Source of the DNA: Romboutsia maritimum
GTDB taxonomy: Bacteria; Bacillota; Clostridia; Peptostreptococcales; Peptostreptococcaceae
Direction: 5' to 3'
Assembly (NCBI RefSeq): GCF_002251085.2
Contig: NZ_NOJZ02000006.1
Span: 1-64,000, forward strand
Length of the DNA: 64,000 nucleotides
The translations under genes were made by a program, and so were the position numbers. Below the pieces are notes generated by a model, which saw only the letters and a list, made by a program, of their open reading frames with translations, had not been told where the DNA came from and ran no database searches. Positions 47,036 to 55,461 of this stretch are shown here, piece by piece. The stretch's first letter is position 1. Each line of letters begins with the position of its first letter.

Positions 47036-50000
47036 TTATTTCATTTTATCCCATCTATTTATAAACGTACTCATCATAAAAGCTATTATGATTCCTAGAT
47101 ATCCATACGTAGAAATAAATTTCAATACTTTATTTTCCATATTTTGAACTTCATTCTCATACTCTACTTCCTCAACAACTTCTACTTTTATTTCCTTAGT
47201 TGACGATTGACCATAACTATCAGTCACTTCATAACAAACGTTATAAGTTCCTAATTTTTTAGTATTTACTGTATTTTTAGTAACAACAATCTTTTTAGTT
47301 AAATCATTTCCTTCTTTATCTTGAGCTGTTACACCTTTTAATAAACTAAATTCTTTATTTAATAAAATAGTTTGATCTTTAGCATTAATAACAGGTTTAT
47401 TTATTATATTTTCAACTACTGAATTAGTTACATTTAATACTAGATTAGTTATAGTTAATTTATCATTTTCTAAATACGAACTTGTATCTTTATTTTTGTT
47501 AAACAATAATGTAAATCTAGGATCATCTTCTTTAGTTAATCCTTTAGCTACATTAACATTAGATTTTGCAAGGCTTGTTATAATCTTTGTAGTTTCATAA
47601 GAATTAAATATATCTTCAGAGTTATAAATATTATTATCTTCATTTAAATCAATTTCATTTTTAGACGTTTTAACTTTCATAGTTTTTAAATTAATACTAT
47701 CTCCAGATGTTAAATAATTCAACTTTATATTTGTTGCTTCAAATTCACTCTTATCTTCTTTATTAAAATTCGCATAAGATGTATCTATAATAAAAACTCC
47801 ATTATTACCTATTACATAACCTTCATTATTTTTTATCATTATAGCTGATTGCTCATTTATTCCTATACCACATTTCTTGTTATTATTCTTTAAAGTAGAT
47901 ATAACTCTTCCTAATCTTCCTCTATTATCAAAATCCGAATCCACTATAATATCATTTGATAAATTTCCAAATCCATCTACTATTAAACCATTATTAAGAA
48001 ATTCTTGATTTCCAAATTTACTATCTTTTAAATATTCATAACTATTTCCTTTTCCTATCATAATTTCTGACTGAATATTACTTCCTAGACCTACTCCTAA
48101 AATTAATCCACTGCTTGACTTTAATTGTTTTATAGCAGTTATATTGTTTTTATTTTGTAAAAACATATTATTATATCCTTGAATATTTCCATCTAATAAA
48201 ATTAGTGAATCACATTTATTTAATATATATTCAAACTTTTCATTAGATAAGTCTTGTAATCCATTAATAAATACAGGCTCAAATCCATTTAAAGCATATT
48301 TACTTATATATTCCGACTTATTATCTATATCTTCATCAAGAAAAGCTATTATACCTATTTTAGGCGTTTTTCCTCCTGATGATATTCTCAACTCTTTATT
48401 TATAGTATCATTTTGTAATATACTTTTATCTTCACTTTCACCATTTCCTCCAGCTAATATAAATTTATCATCTTTCATAATTTTATTTCCACTAGAATCA
48501 CATACATCATCTTTATAATATGGTTTTATATAATCACCTTGTTTAAATTGATATTTTAAATTAAATTCTATATAATTTTCTTCTTCATTCCAATTTATAC
48601 TTTCATCTTTTAAATTTATTGTTTTTTGTAATTCGTTACCATTGTATATTTCAAGCTTATAAAGAATTTCTGATGCCTTAGTAGCTTTATTAGTATAATT
48701 ACTCATAATTTCATTGAATCTAATTCTGACCTTACTAGATTCATTCTCAGGAACATATATTTTTCCTAGAGGATTAATTTCATCTTCTTTTGCATTTTGT
48801 GAATTTAAATCACTCGCTATATTTTCATCCACATCAGTTACTATACTTTTATACTTTATACTTATATTTTCTCCAGCTTTTACGTTTAAAGGCTTCTTTA
48901 AAATTACTTTTGCAATTTTATTATCTATCCACTGTACTGTGTTTTCTTTATCTTCAAAATCAATTTTTTTATTCCCTAAATAAAATTCATCAATAAAATC
49001 ATTTGCATCAGATAAATTTGTAGTATCTCTGCTAAGATTTTCATCAAATGATATAATTAATGACTTTAACATACCTGACTCTAATTCTACTAATTTAGAT
49101 TTAGGTCCCTTAGTATCTTTAATACAAACATAACAACTGCCATAAGAAGTTATTTCATACCCACGCGTTATTACATATCCTATTTTTACCTTGCCAGGAT
49201 TTTGCGGTGTTATCTCTCCACTATTTTTATTTATAGTAGCTATATCCGTATCATAACTAATCCAATGAATTTGTTCATTTTCTTTCAATTCATTATAGCC
49301 ATCTAGCTTATATGTTCTTCCTATTAATAACACTTCTTCTAAACCTGATAAATTATTTCTTTTATCTGATTTTATAGAATCCATAGCTAGAGTAAATATT
49401 TCACTATATATATTAAAACTACTTACATTTTCTTCCTTAATTTTTATAAGCGTTACAACAGCCTCTTTTTCTTCTTTGCTTAAATTTTCAAATCCCATTA
49501 CATTTATCTTATTATATACTTTTATAATTTCATCTAATGAAAGTTCTTTACAATTATTTTTTGTATATACAAAATTCATTATCATACTTAATTTCGAAGT
49601 GAATATATATGAATCTTTAAAATTATTTTTTTCTTTAATTTCAAATAATTCTTTAGATATATCATCTAGATTCATATCATCTTTAATTTTATCCCATCCA
49701 GGTTTTTTAAATTTATCTAAAATTTCTTTTACTTTTTCCTTATTCTCAGCTAAATTCAATTGATTCATGACGTCTATAATTTCACTATTTTCACTTTCCT
49801 CAATTGATTTATTAGCCTCAGAAATTCCTAATATTCCACTTTCACCTATAGATGCCACATAAATATGATTATCATCTTTTGATGAATCTGATTTTTCCCC
49901 ATCTAAAATATCTACTTGATTCTCACTAAAAGATGTTACTATATCTTCAGTATCTTCTAGGGTAATAATTTTCACTTTACTTTCATTTTCTTTATTAAGA

Positions 50001-50311
50001 TTTAATATATCTTCATAAGTTAAACTTTTCAATTTATCCTTTATTGTAAACATATTATACTTTGAATAAAATAATATATATTTTGTTATATTTTCTACTT
50101 TATCTGGTTTTGAAAATTCTATTGATTCTTCACTTTGTATAGGATTATCTTTTAATATTTTTATATTCTTAGGAGAATATTCATTATCCTCATTAACTAA
50201 TTCATTTTCCGTTTCTTGAGCCATTGTATACATTTGTTTTATCATACTTGTTGATGATGATAAAAATAATCCTAACACCACAAGAATGGACATTGTTTTT
50301 TTAATTTTCAT
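47036..50311 (-). CDS. Surface protein with Ig-like domains and a degenerate cyanophycinase-like domain
   Basis: 1091 aa; ATG after AGAGGG. Residues 1-31 signal peptide; 60-330 helical, unassigned; about 335-400 Big_2-like (QIHWISYDTDIATINKNSGE); about 400-620 two SbsA-like Ig modules (KVRIRFNEIMSN); 648-850 similar to cyanophycinase/peptidase S51. The evidence for that is the order GxGxG elbow (739-743), DSDFDNRGRLGRV (791-803), GIGINEQSAIMI (815-826) and VIGNNGVFIID (833-843). The nucleophile Ser of GTSAG is replaced (LGVGLGS; Gly741) and the DQHF His is Asp793, so it is probably inactive. About 970-1047 is a DUF5011-like module; one membrane helix at 1064-1084 and a short basic tail anchor it. 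Extracytoplasmic and probably structural or ligand-binding. Confidence 0.8.
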   Translation of the reverse strand: MKIKKTMSILVVLGLFLSSSTSMIKQMYTMAQETENELVNEDNEYSPKNIKILKDNPIQSEESIEFSKPDKVENITKYILFYSKYNMFTIKDKLKSLTYEDILNLNKENESKVKIITLEDTEDIVTSFSENQVDILDGEKSDSSKDDNHIYVASIGESGILGISEANKSIEESENSEIIDVMNQLNLAENKEKVKEILDKFKKPGWDKIKDDMNLDDISKELFEIKEKNNFKDSYIFTSKLSMIMNFVYTKNNCKELSLDEIIKVYNKINVMGFENLSKEEKEAVVTLIKIKEENVSSFNIYSEIFTLAMDSIKSDKRNNLSGLEEVLLIGRTYKLDGYNELKENEQIHWISYDTDIATINKNSGEITPQNPGKVKIGYVITRGYEITSYGSCYVCIKDTKGPKSKLVELESGMLKSLIISFDENLSRDTTNLSDANDFIDEFYLGNKKIDFEDKENTVQWIDNKIAKVILKKPLNVKAGENISIKYKSIVTDVDENIASDLNSQNAKEDEINPLGKIYVPENESSKVRIRFNEIMSNYTNKATKASEILYKLEIYNGNELQKTINLKDESINWNEEENYIEFNLKYQFKQGDYIKPYYKDDVCDSSGNKIMKDDKFILAGGNGESEDKSILQNDTINKELRISSGGKTPKIGIIAFLDEDIDNKSEYISKYALNGFEPVFINGLQDLSNEKFEYILNKCDSLILLDGNIQGYNNMFLQNKNNITAIKQLKSSSGLILGVGLGSNIQSEIMIGKGNSYEYLKDSKFGNQEFLNNGLIVDGFGNLSNDIIVDSDFDNRGRLGRVISTLKNNNKKCGIGINEQSAIMIKNNEGYVIGNNGVFIIDTSYANFNKEDKSEFEATNIKLNYLTSGDSINLKTMKVKTSKNEIDLNEDNNIYNSEDIFNSYETTKIITSLAKSNVNVAKGLTKEDDPRFTLLFNKNKDTSSYLENDKLTITNLVLNVTNSVVENIINKPVINAKDQTILLNKEFSLLKGVTAQDKEGNDLTKKIVVTKNTVNTKKLGTYNVCYEVTDSYGQSSTKEIKVEVVEEVEYENEVQNMENKVLKFISTYGYLGIIIAFMMSTFINRWDKMK

Positions 50312-50443
50312 CTTTTCCCTCTTTTTATCTTTTTCTACCTCTTTTTATATTATATATACGTATCTTACTTAATTATATTAAATTTTACATTTTTTTTAAA
50401 TAGATTTATTATAATACTCTAATTCATAATGCTTATTAAGCAA

Positions 50444-50482
50444 AAAAACTGTATCAAAATAAAAAATTTTGATACAGTTTTT
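50444..50482 (-). terminator. Terminator of the DUF2156-GNAT operon
   Basis: Perfect 17-bp stem AAAAACTGTATCAAAAT and complement (50444-50460 with 50466-50482), reaching into the GNAT stop codon. Confidence 0.9.
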
Positions 50483-51638
50483 ATACATATTCATTTATAT
50501 AATTATCTTTTTTAGTGAAAATAGCACTAAATACTTTAATTATATTATCATTTATGTTATTTTCATTTATATTATTTAAAATGCAAGCTTCTTCAATATT
50601 TATATAAGAAAAAGCTAATTGCGTTATAATATTTATATCAAATGATATATCATGATTAGATTTTACTTTTTTGGCACTAACTAAACCATTTTTAATCATA
50701 ATTTCAAATACCCCATTATTTTCTTCTATAAAATCGTCTTTTATAAGAACGTTAACTGAATTATTTACTTTTGTGTCAATAATTAATGTGTTTATATATT
50801 CCTTGAAATTTATTATTCTTCCCATCATAAATGGTTTTAATCTAATTTTGCATGTCTTAGGATTATCTAAAACAAATCTTATTTTATCATTTATTGGTGC
50901 AGTTATAATTACTTTCCTACATTGAGTATTATGATTATATATAAACTTTAACATAGATTTTAATGAATCTATATTTTTGTAAAAAATTTCTCTTACAAAC
51001 ATTTTGTCATCTTGTAAAAAATAAATTATATATCCTTCACTTTCATGTATATATATATGTCCTTCCTCACTCTTTATTTCTTCAAATAAATTTCTATAAT
51101 ACTTCTCATCTCTTGCTATATTTCCATTAACATCTTTTAAAAAAGACTCTTGTATGTCAATTAAATTATATACATTAGAATCATCTACTTTTTTTATTTT
51201 CCCAATAATCTTAAATTTTTTCAAATCATCTATGTTAATTTCATATTCTAATTGATCATAACAATGCTCATATCCATATTTTCTATATAATCTATAGTCT
51301 ATTGGCATAAGAATTGATACAAGTTGTCCTCTATTATATAGTTCTCTTAACGTAAAATCCATAATATTTTTCATGTATCCCATTCCTCTAACTTGAGGAA
51401 ATGTAGATACTCCCACTACATATGAAGTATCATATACTTTATTATTTAATCTTATTTTGTATTGGTTTAATTGTAATGATGAAACTATATCATCTTGATC
51501 ATTTACAACAACAGTATTACCTCTACTATATTTATTCTTAAAATAATATTCCATAAATTTAGGTCCATCATTAAAGCAATAATTCCAAATTTCTTTTATG
51601 CTACTTTTCTCATTTTCTCTAGCATATCTTATGTTCAT
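50481..51638 (-). CDS. GNAT acetyltransferase, Eis-like
   Basis: 385 aa. ATG 51638 (MNIRYARENEKSSIKEIWNY) after GGGAGG; the frame extends further but inside the neighbour. The N-terminal GNAT domain has YVVGVSTFPQVRGMGYMKNI (acetyl-CoA pyrophosphate loop V-x-x-R-G-x-G-Y) and SILMPIDYRLYRKYGYEH. A second GNAT-like half and a C-terminal SCP2-like region (ILNNINENNIND area) complete the Eis-type layout. It probably acetylates amine substrates. Two-gene operon with the DUF2156 gene, with the start one base before that stop. Confidence 0.85.
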   Translation of the reverse strand: MNIRYARENEKSSIKEIWNYCFNDGPKFMEYYFKNKYSRGNTVVVNDQDDIVSSLQLNQYKIRLNNKVYDTSYVVGVSTFPQVRGMGYMKNIMDFTLRELYNRGQLVSILMPIDYRLYRKYGYEHCYDQLEYEINIDDLKKFKIIGKIKKVDDSNVYNLIDIQESFLKDVNGNIARDEKYYRNLFEEIKSEEGHIYIHESEGYIIYFLQDDKMFVREIFYKNIDSLKSMLKFIYNHNTQCRKVIITAPINDKIRFVLDNPKTCKIRLKPFMMGRIINFKEYINTLIIDTKVNNSVNVLIKDDFIEENNGVFEIMIKNGLVSAKKVKSNHDISFDINIITQLAFSYINIEEACILNNINENNINDNIIKVFSAIFTKKDNYINEYV

Positions 51639-51639
51639 A

Positions 51640-52545
51640 CTATACCTCCCTAATAGTATATTTTTCAACAAATTTACATGGATGATAAGAAAGTTTTGCT
51701 TTTCTAAGACCTTCTATCCCTAAATCTTCTTCTCTATTAACAAAATCAACATCACTAAATTCATTTTGTAAGAACTGTTGATTTATAAAAGGATATAATC
51801 CTCTTATATCTGGATTTGCCTTTTCTATATGAATTAATGCCATATTTTTATTTAAGTATTCTCCTATAGTAAATGCTTCTAACTTTTCATCAATATATAT
51901 TCCAGCTATTTTTATTTTATCTTTTAATTCATCATAATCATTAAATATTTTATTTATAGCTAAAAACTCATCATCCATTCCTTCGTTGAAATCATTTTGT
52001 TCTTCTTTGTTATTTGTCCAATCTTTAACAATTTCTAAACACTCATCAAAATTCTCCTTATTCAATAAAGTGTATTTGTATCTTCCTTCATACTCTTTTA
52101 AAAACGAATTTATGTGATTTCTCTTTTTTTGATTCTTTCTCCCAGCTAAAGTTCTCAGACCCTCAGCTTCATATATATAATCAAATAAATCTCTCTCCTG
52201 TATATATTCAAACCTACTTGGATATTTTTCTTTAAGTATATCTACAACCTCTTTAGTAATACCTCTAAAGTAAACTTTTTTATTTTTATTTTCAAAACAA
52301 TTTAATACAAAATCAATAACTTCATCTAATTTGTCCTTATAAGCTAATGGTAAAATAGAAAAACTATCTCCTTCATATTCTCCCACTATAATTGCAAAAT
52401 CATCTCCTATATAATATCCCGTTTTATAAGCATGTTGCCACATATATAATGTAGTAAAACAATACTCACAAGCCTCATAATCTACCATATCAAAGTAAGC
52501 ATCTAATTTTTTTTTTGCATTTATATCTATATTTTTAAATAACAT
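51640..52545 (-). CDS. DUF2156 protein (tandem GNAT fold)
   Basis: 301 aa. Family signatures: LRTLAGRKNQKKRNHINSFL and VNREEDLGIEGLRKAKLSYH near the C-terminus. It is related to the catalytic domain of MprF-type aminoacyl-phosphatidylglycerol synthases but soluble, without membrane helices. It may transfer an aminoacyl or acyl group. Pairing with an Eis-like acetyltransferase is its only context. CAGGAGG SD. Confidence 0.88.
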   Translation of the reverse strand: MLFKNIDINAKKKLDAYFDMVDYEACEYCFTTLYMWQHAYKTGYYIGDDFAIIVGEYEGDSFSILPLAYKDKLDEVIDFVLNCFENKNKKVYFRGITKEVVDILKEKYPSRFEYIQERDLFDYIYEAEGLRTLAGRKNQKKRNHINSFLKEYEGRYKYTLLNKENFDECLEIVKDWTNNKEEQNDFNEGMDDEFLAINKIFNDYDELKDKIKIAGIYIDEKLEAFTIGEYLNKNMALIHIEKANPDIRGLYPFINQQFLQNEFSDVDFVNREEDLGIEGLRKAKLSYHPCKFVEKYTIREV

Positions 52546-52771
52546 AAAATCCTCCTGTTGCTTTTGCTATATTTAATACTTTATTATAAATATTAATTTA
52601 TTATTTCTCAATCAATAACGCTTATTCATAAACTTCTATCTCATTTTATTATCAAAGTAAAATTTTAACTGAATTAAATAAAATTTTATGGTTAAAATAT
52701 AAGTCATATCTCTTTTATATTACCCATCTTATATTTTATATAAACATGAAAAGAATGGAGTGGTTTTTAGA

Positions 52772-53608
52772 TTGAAGTTTTACAAGTATTTACCAATAAT
52801 TATTATAATATCACTTTTGATAGGTTGTGACAAAGACAAACTTCTATCTATTCATATAATTGATGTAGGTCAAGGCGATAGTATTTTGATTCAAACCCCA
52901 GGTGATAAAAATATTTTGGTCGATGCAGGAGACGAAAATAGCGAACGTGTTGTTAAAAGTTATTTAAAAAGAAATAAAGTCAAATCATTAGATGTAGTAA
53001 TTGCAACTCATCCAGATAGTGATCACATAGGAAGTCTTGACAATGTAGTTAATGATTTTAACATAAAAAACATTTATATGCCTGAACAATCTACAAACAG
53101 CGAGTCATTTAAAAATCTTATATCATCTTGCAATGATAAAAAGTTAAAAATAAACTATTTATATAAAGGTGATAGTATTTCAATTGAAAATAACCTAAAT
53201 TTACTTGTTTTAAATCCCTCTTTCATCCAAAATGACAACAACTTAAATTCCATAGTTTTTAATTTGACATTTAAAAATAAGTCTTTTTTATTTACTGGAG
53301 ATGCTGAATATGAAAATGAATTAGACATTATAAATTCTTTTGACATTGAAAATATTGATTTTTTAAAAGTAGGACATCATGGAAGTAATTCTTCTACTAG
53401 CTTAGATTTTATAAAGTCAACAACTCCAGATATTGCAGTTATATCTTGTGGATATAAAAATCAATATGGTCATCCTCATAAAAAAACCTTAGACACACTA
53501 AAAAATAATAATGTTTTAACTTATAGAACTGATATAAACGGCGATATGATTTTTTATAGCGATGGCCAAATAATATTTTCAAAAAAAAATTACAAACTCA
53601 TTTCTTAA
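52772..53608 (+). CDS. ComEC-type metallo-beta-lactamase domain as a lipoprotein
   Basis: 278 aa. A GTG at 52760 opens the frame, but TTG 52772, after GGAGTGG, gives a clean lipoprotein signal (MKFYKYLPIIIIISLLIGC; lipobox LIGC, Cys19). The rest is the MBL fold found at the C-terminus of ComEC: HIIDVGQGDSILIQTPGDKN, HPDSDH metal site (80-85), FTGDAE, and VGHHGSN. It would be tethered outside the membrane and could degrade or process the non-transported DNA strand, complementing the truncated ComEC at 45567-46832. Single gene, divergent from the DUF2156 operon. Confidence 0.85.
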   Translation: MKFYKYLPIIIIISLLIGCDKDKLLSIHIIDVGQGDSILIQTPGDKNILVDAGDENSERVVKSYLKRNKVKSLDVVIATHPDSDHIGSLDNVVNDFNIKNIYMPEQSTNSESFKNLISSCNDKKLKINYLYKGDSISIENNLNLLVLNPSFIQNDNNLNSIVFNLTFKNKSFLFTGDAEYENELDIINSFDIENIDFLKVGHHGSNSSTSLDFIKSTTPDIAVISCGYKNQYGHPHKKTLDTLKNNNVLTYRTDINGDMIFYSDGQIIFSKKNYKLIS

Positions 53609-53613
53609 CAGTC

Positions 53614-53655
53614 AAAATAGCTGTCTTAAAATCAAATCTTAAGACAGCTATTTTT
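53614..53655. terminator. Bidirectional terminator between MBL gene and tcdA
   Basis: Perfect 16-bp stem AAAATAGCTGTCTTAA and complement (53614-53629 with 53639-53654) between two convergent genes. Confidence 0.92.
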
Positions 53656-53658
53656 AAT

Positions 53659-54372
53659 TTATTTATTTAATAAATCATTTATAACTACTGACGCTATTAT
53701 TAAGCCTCCTACAGATGGTACAAATGATATACTTCCTGCAGTTAATTTTTTACCATTCATGATTTTTTTGCTTAATTCTACAGGTTGTTCTGTAGAATAA
53801 ACTACTTTTAATTTTTTTATCCTTCTATCTCTTAATTCTTTCCTAATAACCTTAGCCAAAGGACAAGTATGTGTTTTATGTATATCTGTGACTTCAATTT
53901 TAGTAGGATCTAATTTGTTACCCATCCCCATAGAACTTATTATATTTAAATTTTTAGCTTTACAAGTTTCTATTAAGTGAATTTTAGAAGATACCATATC
54001 TATAGCATCTACAACATAGTCATACTCTTGTGATAGCATTTTATTGCTTGTTTCTTCATTGTAAATATCTCTGATTGCTTCAATTTTTATATCAGGATTA
54101 ATATCTAAAATTCTTTCTTTCATAACTTCTACTTTAAATTTTCCTACTGTTGAGTGAAGTGCTGGAAGTTGTCTATTTATATTTGTTATATCTACATCAT
54201 CAAAATCTACTATAGTTATTTTACCTACTCCTGCTCTAGCTATAGCTTCAGCTACAAAACTTCCTACCCCTCCTACTCCAAAAATTATTACATTTGATTT
54301 CTGTAACTTTTCTATTCCTTCATCTCCTATTATTAAACTCGTTCTTGTTTTAAAATTCTTTTCCATCTTCAC
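53659..54372 (-). CDS. tcdA: tRNA threonylcarbamoyladenosine dehydratase
   Basis: 237 aa E1-like (ThiF/MoeB/HesA) enzyme. Adenylate loop VIIFGVGGVGSFVAEAIARA near 28-47, DFDDVDITNINRQ, and KTHTCPLAKVIRKELR near 170 as in TcdA (YrvM). It cyclises t6A to ct6A at position 37 of tRNAs. Start either GTG 54372 (4 bases from AAGGAG) or ATG 54366 (10 bases). Confidence 0.93.
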   Translation of the reverse strand: MKMEKNFKTRTSLIIGDEGIEKLQKSNVIIFGVGGVGSFVAEAIARAGVGKITIVDFDDVDITNINRQLPALHSTVGKFKVEVMKERILDINPDIKIEAIRDIYNEETSNKMLSQEYDYVVDAIDMVSSKIHLIETCKAKNLNIISSMGMGNKLDPTKIEVTDIHKTHTCPLAKVIRKELRDRRIKKLKVVYSTEQPVELSKKIMNGKKLTAGSISFVPSVGGLIIASVVINDLLNK

Positions 54373-54452
54373 CGTACTCCTTAAGTCATTTATTTAAAAC
54401 TAACAGAATATATTTTTATATAAAAACCTAAATTTTTTAAGGAGGTTTTGTT

Positions 54453-55184
54453 TTGAAAAATATAATAACTCTGTTAAAATTTTTTATTATAATAAGCATA
54501 TTAATTTTTGTTAACTTACTATTTTATAAACCAAATAGTGTTAATCTATTTTTTACATCTTATGCTAAAACTTGTAAACTTAATGATAATTATAATTTAA
54601 TTTTATCTATTTTAAAAGATTCTAATAAAATTAATCTTCTACCTTATGCAGATTATATAGAATTAAATAAGATTACTTCAATACCAAATGATACTGAAGG
54701 TAAAATTGCTTTTACCTTATCTTTACCTCAACAACTTTCTTTTATAGTCATTTATGAAAAAATAGATGAAAATAATTATAAATTTGAAGCTTCTATTGAT
54801 AACTTAGCTTCTATTAACAATTTTTATTTCTATAAAAACTTTTTAGTCATTGAGCAAAGTGAATCCAAATGTTCTAAACAAAGAGATTTTTTTCAAGTAT
54901 TTCTTAAAAAAAATAACAACTACATATCTGTATTTAATAAAAATATATACAATGAAAAAATTATAAATCAACACGCTTCTCAAGATTTGATTAAAGAAAT
55001 TGAAACTTGTTCAATAGATTTTTTAGATGGAGACTCTCCTCGAATCCTATGCATTTATACTTTAACTAAATATAAAAGTTTTTATACATTAAGCCAAGAA
55101 CAAGAATTTAGAGAAATAAAAAAAACTACTAACAAAGTAGTTTATGAATGGGATTTTAATAATCAAAGTTTTAAAATAAATTAA
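54453..55184 (+). CDS. Membrane-anchored hypothetical protein, 243 aa
   Basis: No family recognised. TTG start after AAGGAGG. Residues 1-28 form a membrane anchor (LLKFFIIISILIFVNLLFY). The remainder is predicted extracytoplasmic, with beta-rich segments (IAFTLSLPQQLSFIVIYEKI, NNFYFYKNFLVIEQSES) and an even spread of Lys, Asn and Tyr. Single gene between tcdA (divergent) and tRNA-Sec (opposite strand, only 5 bases after its stop). Confidence 0.7.
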   Translation: MKNIITLLKFFIIISILIFVNLLFYKPNSVNLFFTSYAKTCKLNDNYNLILSILKDSNKINLLPYADYIELNKITSIPNDTEGKIAFTLSLPQQLSFIVIYEKIDENNYKFEASIDNLASINNFYFYKNFLVIEQSESKCSKQRDFFQVFLKKNNNYISVFNKNIYNEKIINQHASQDLIKEIETCSIDFLDGDSPRILCIYTLTKYKSFYTLSQEQEFREIKKTTNKVVYEWDFNNQSFKIN

Positions 55185-55189
55185 ACAAT

Positions 55190-55286
55190 TGGCGGGAATG
55201 TGTGGGAATCGAACCCACCCAAGAAGCTCCTAACCCCTCATACTAGTTTTGAAGACTAGAGGACACACCAGCACCCATCCACCCCC
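55190..55286 (-). tRNA. selC: tRNA-Sec (anticodon TCA)
   Basis: 97 bases including encoded CCA. The anticodon arm is CTAGT-CTTCAAA-ACTAG with anticodon TCA. The D arm has the selenocysteine hallmarks of a 6-bp stem and 4-base loop (GGGTGC-TGGT-GTGTCC). A long variable arm follows, then the T arm GTGGG-TTCGATT-CCCAC and discriminator G-CCA. The acceptor stem is the 8-bp bacterial type: GGGGGTGG against ACATTCCC pairs at seven positions, with two G-U, and a G-A at pair 8. It decodes UGA as selenocysteine with SelB. No other Sec-machinery gene lies in this window. Confidence 0.93.
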
Positions 55287-55409
55287 AAAGCTTTAATTAT
55301 ATTATCATTTTCATGATAACATCTTTTTTAAATTTTTTCAATAATTTTAAATACTATCAATTTACAATTCTAACTATTTCTCATCAAAATTAACTTTTAA
55401 ATAAAGTAA

Positions 55410-55450
55410 AAACAGTGTATTTATATAATGCTCTAGTAAATACACTGTTT
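55410..55450 (-). terminator. Terminator after the G5/3D-domain gene
   Basis: Perfect 14-bp stem AAACAGTGTATTTA and complement (55410-55423 with 55437-55450), 12 bases past the stop. Upstream of it on the minus strand, 55287-55409 holds nothing I can name. Confidence 0.88.
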
Positions 55451-55461
55451 CTTTTAAATTT

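Noticed and set aside
55190-55286. tRNA-Ser or tRNA-Leu instead of tRNA-Sec (long variable arm)
   Set aside because: The anticodon is TCA in a CTTCAAA loop and the D stem has 6 bp with a 4-base loop, which is specific for selenocysteine tRNA.
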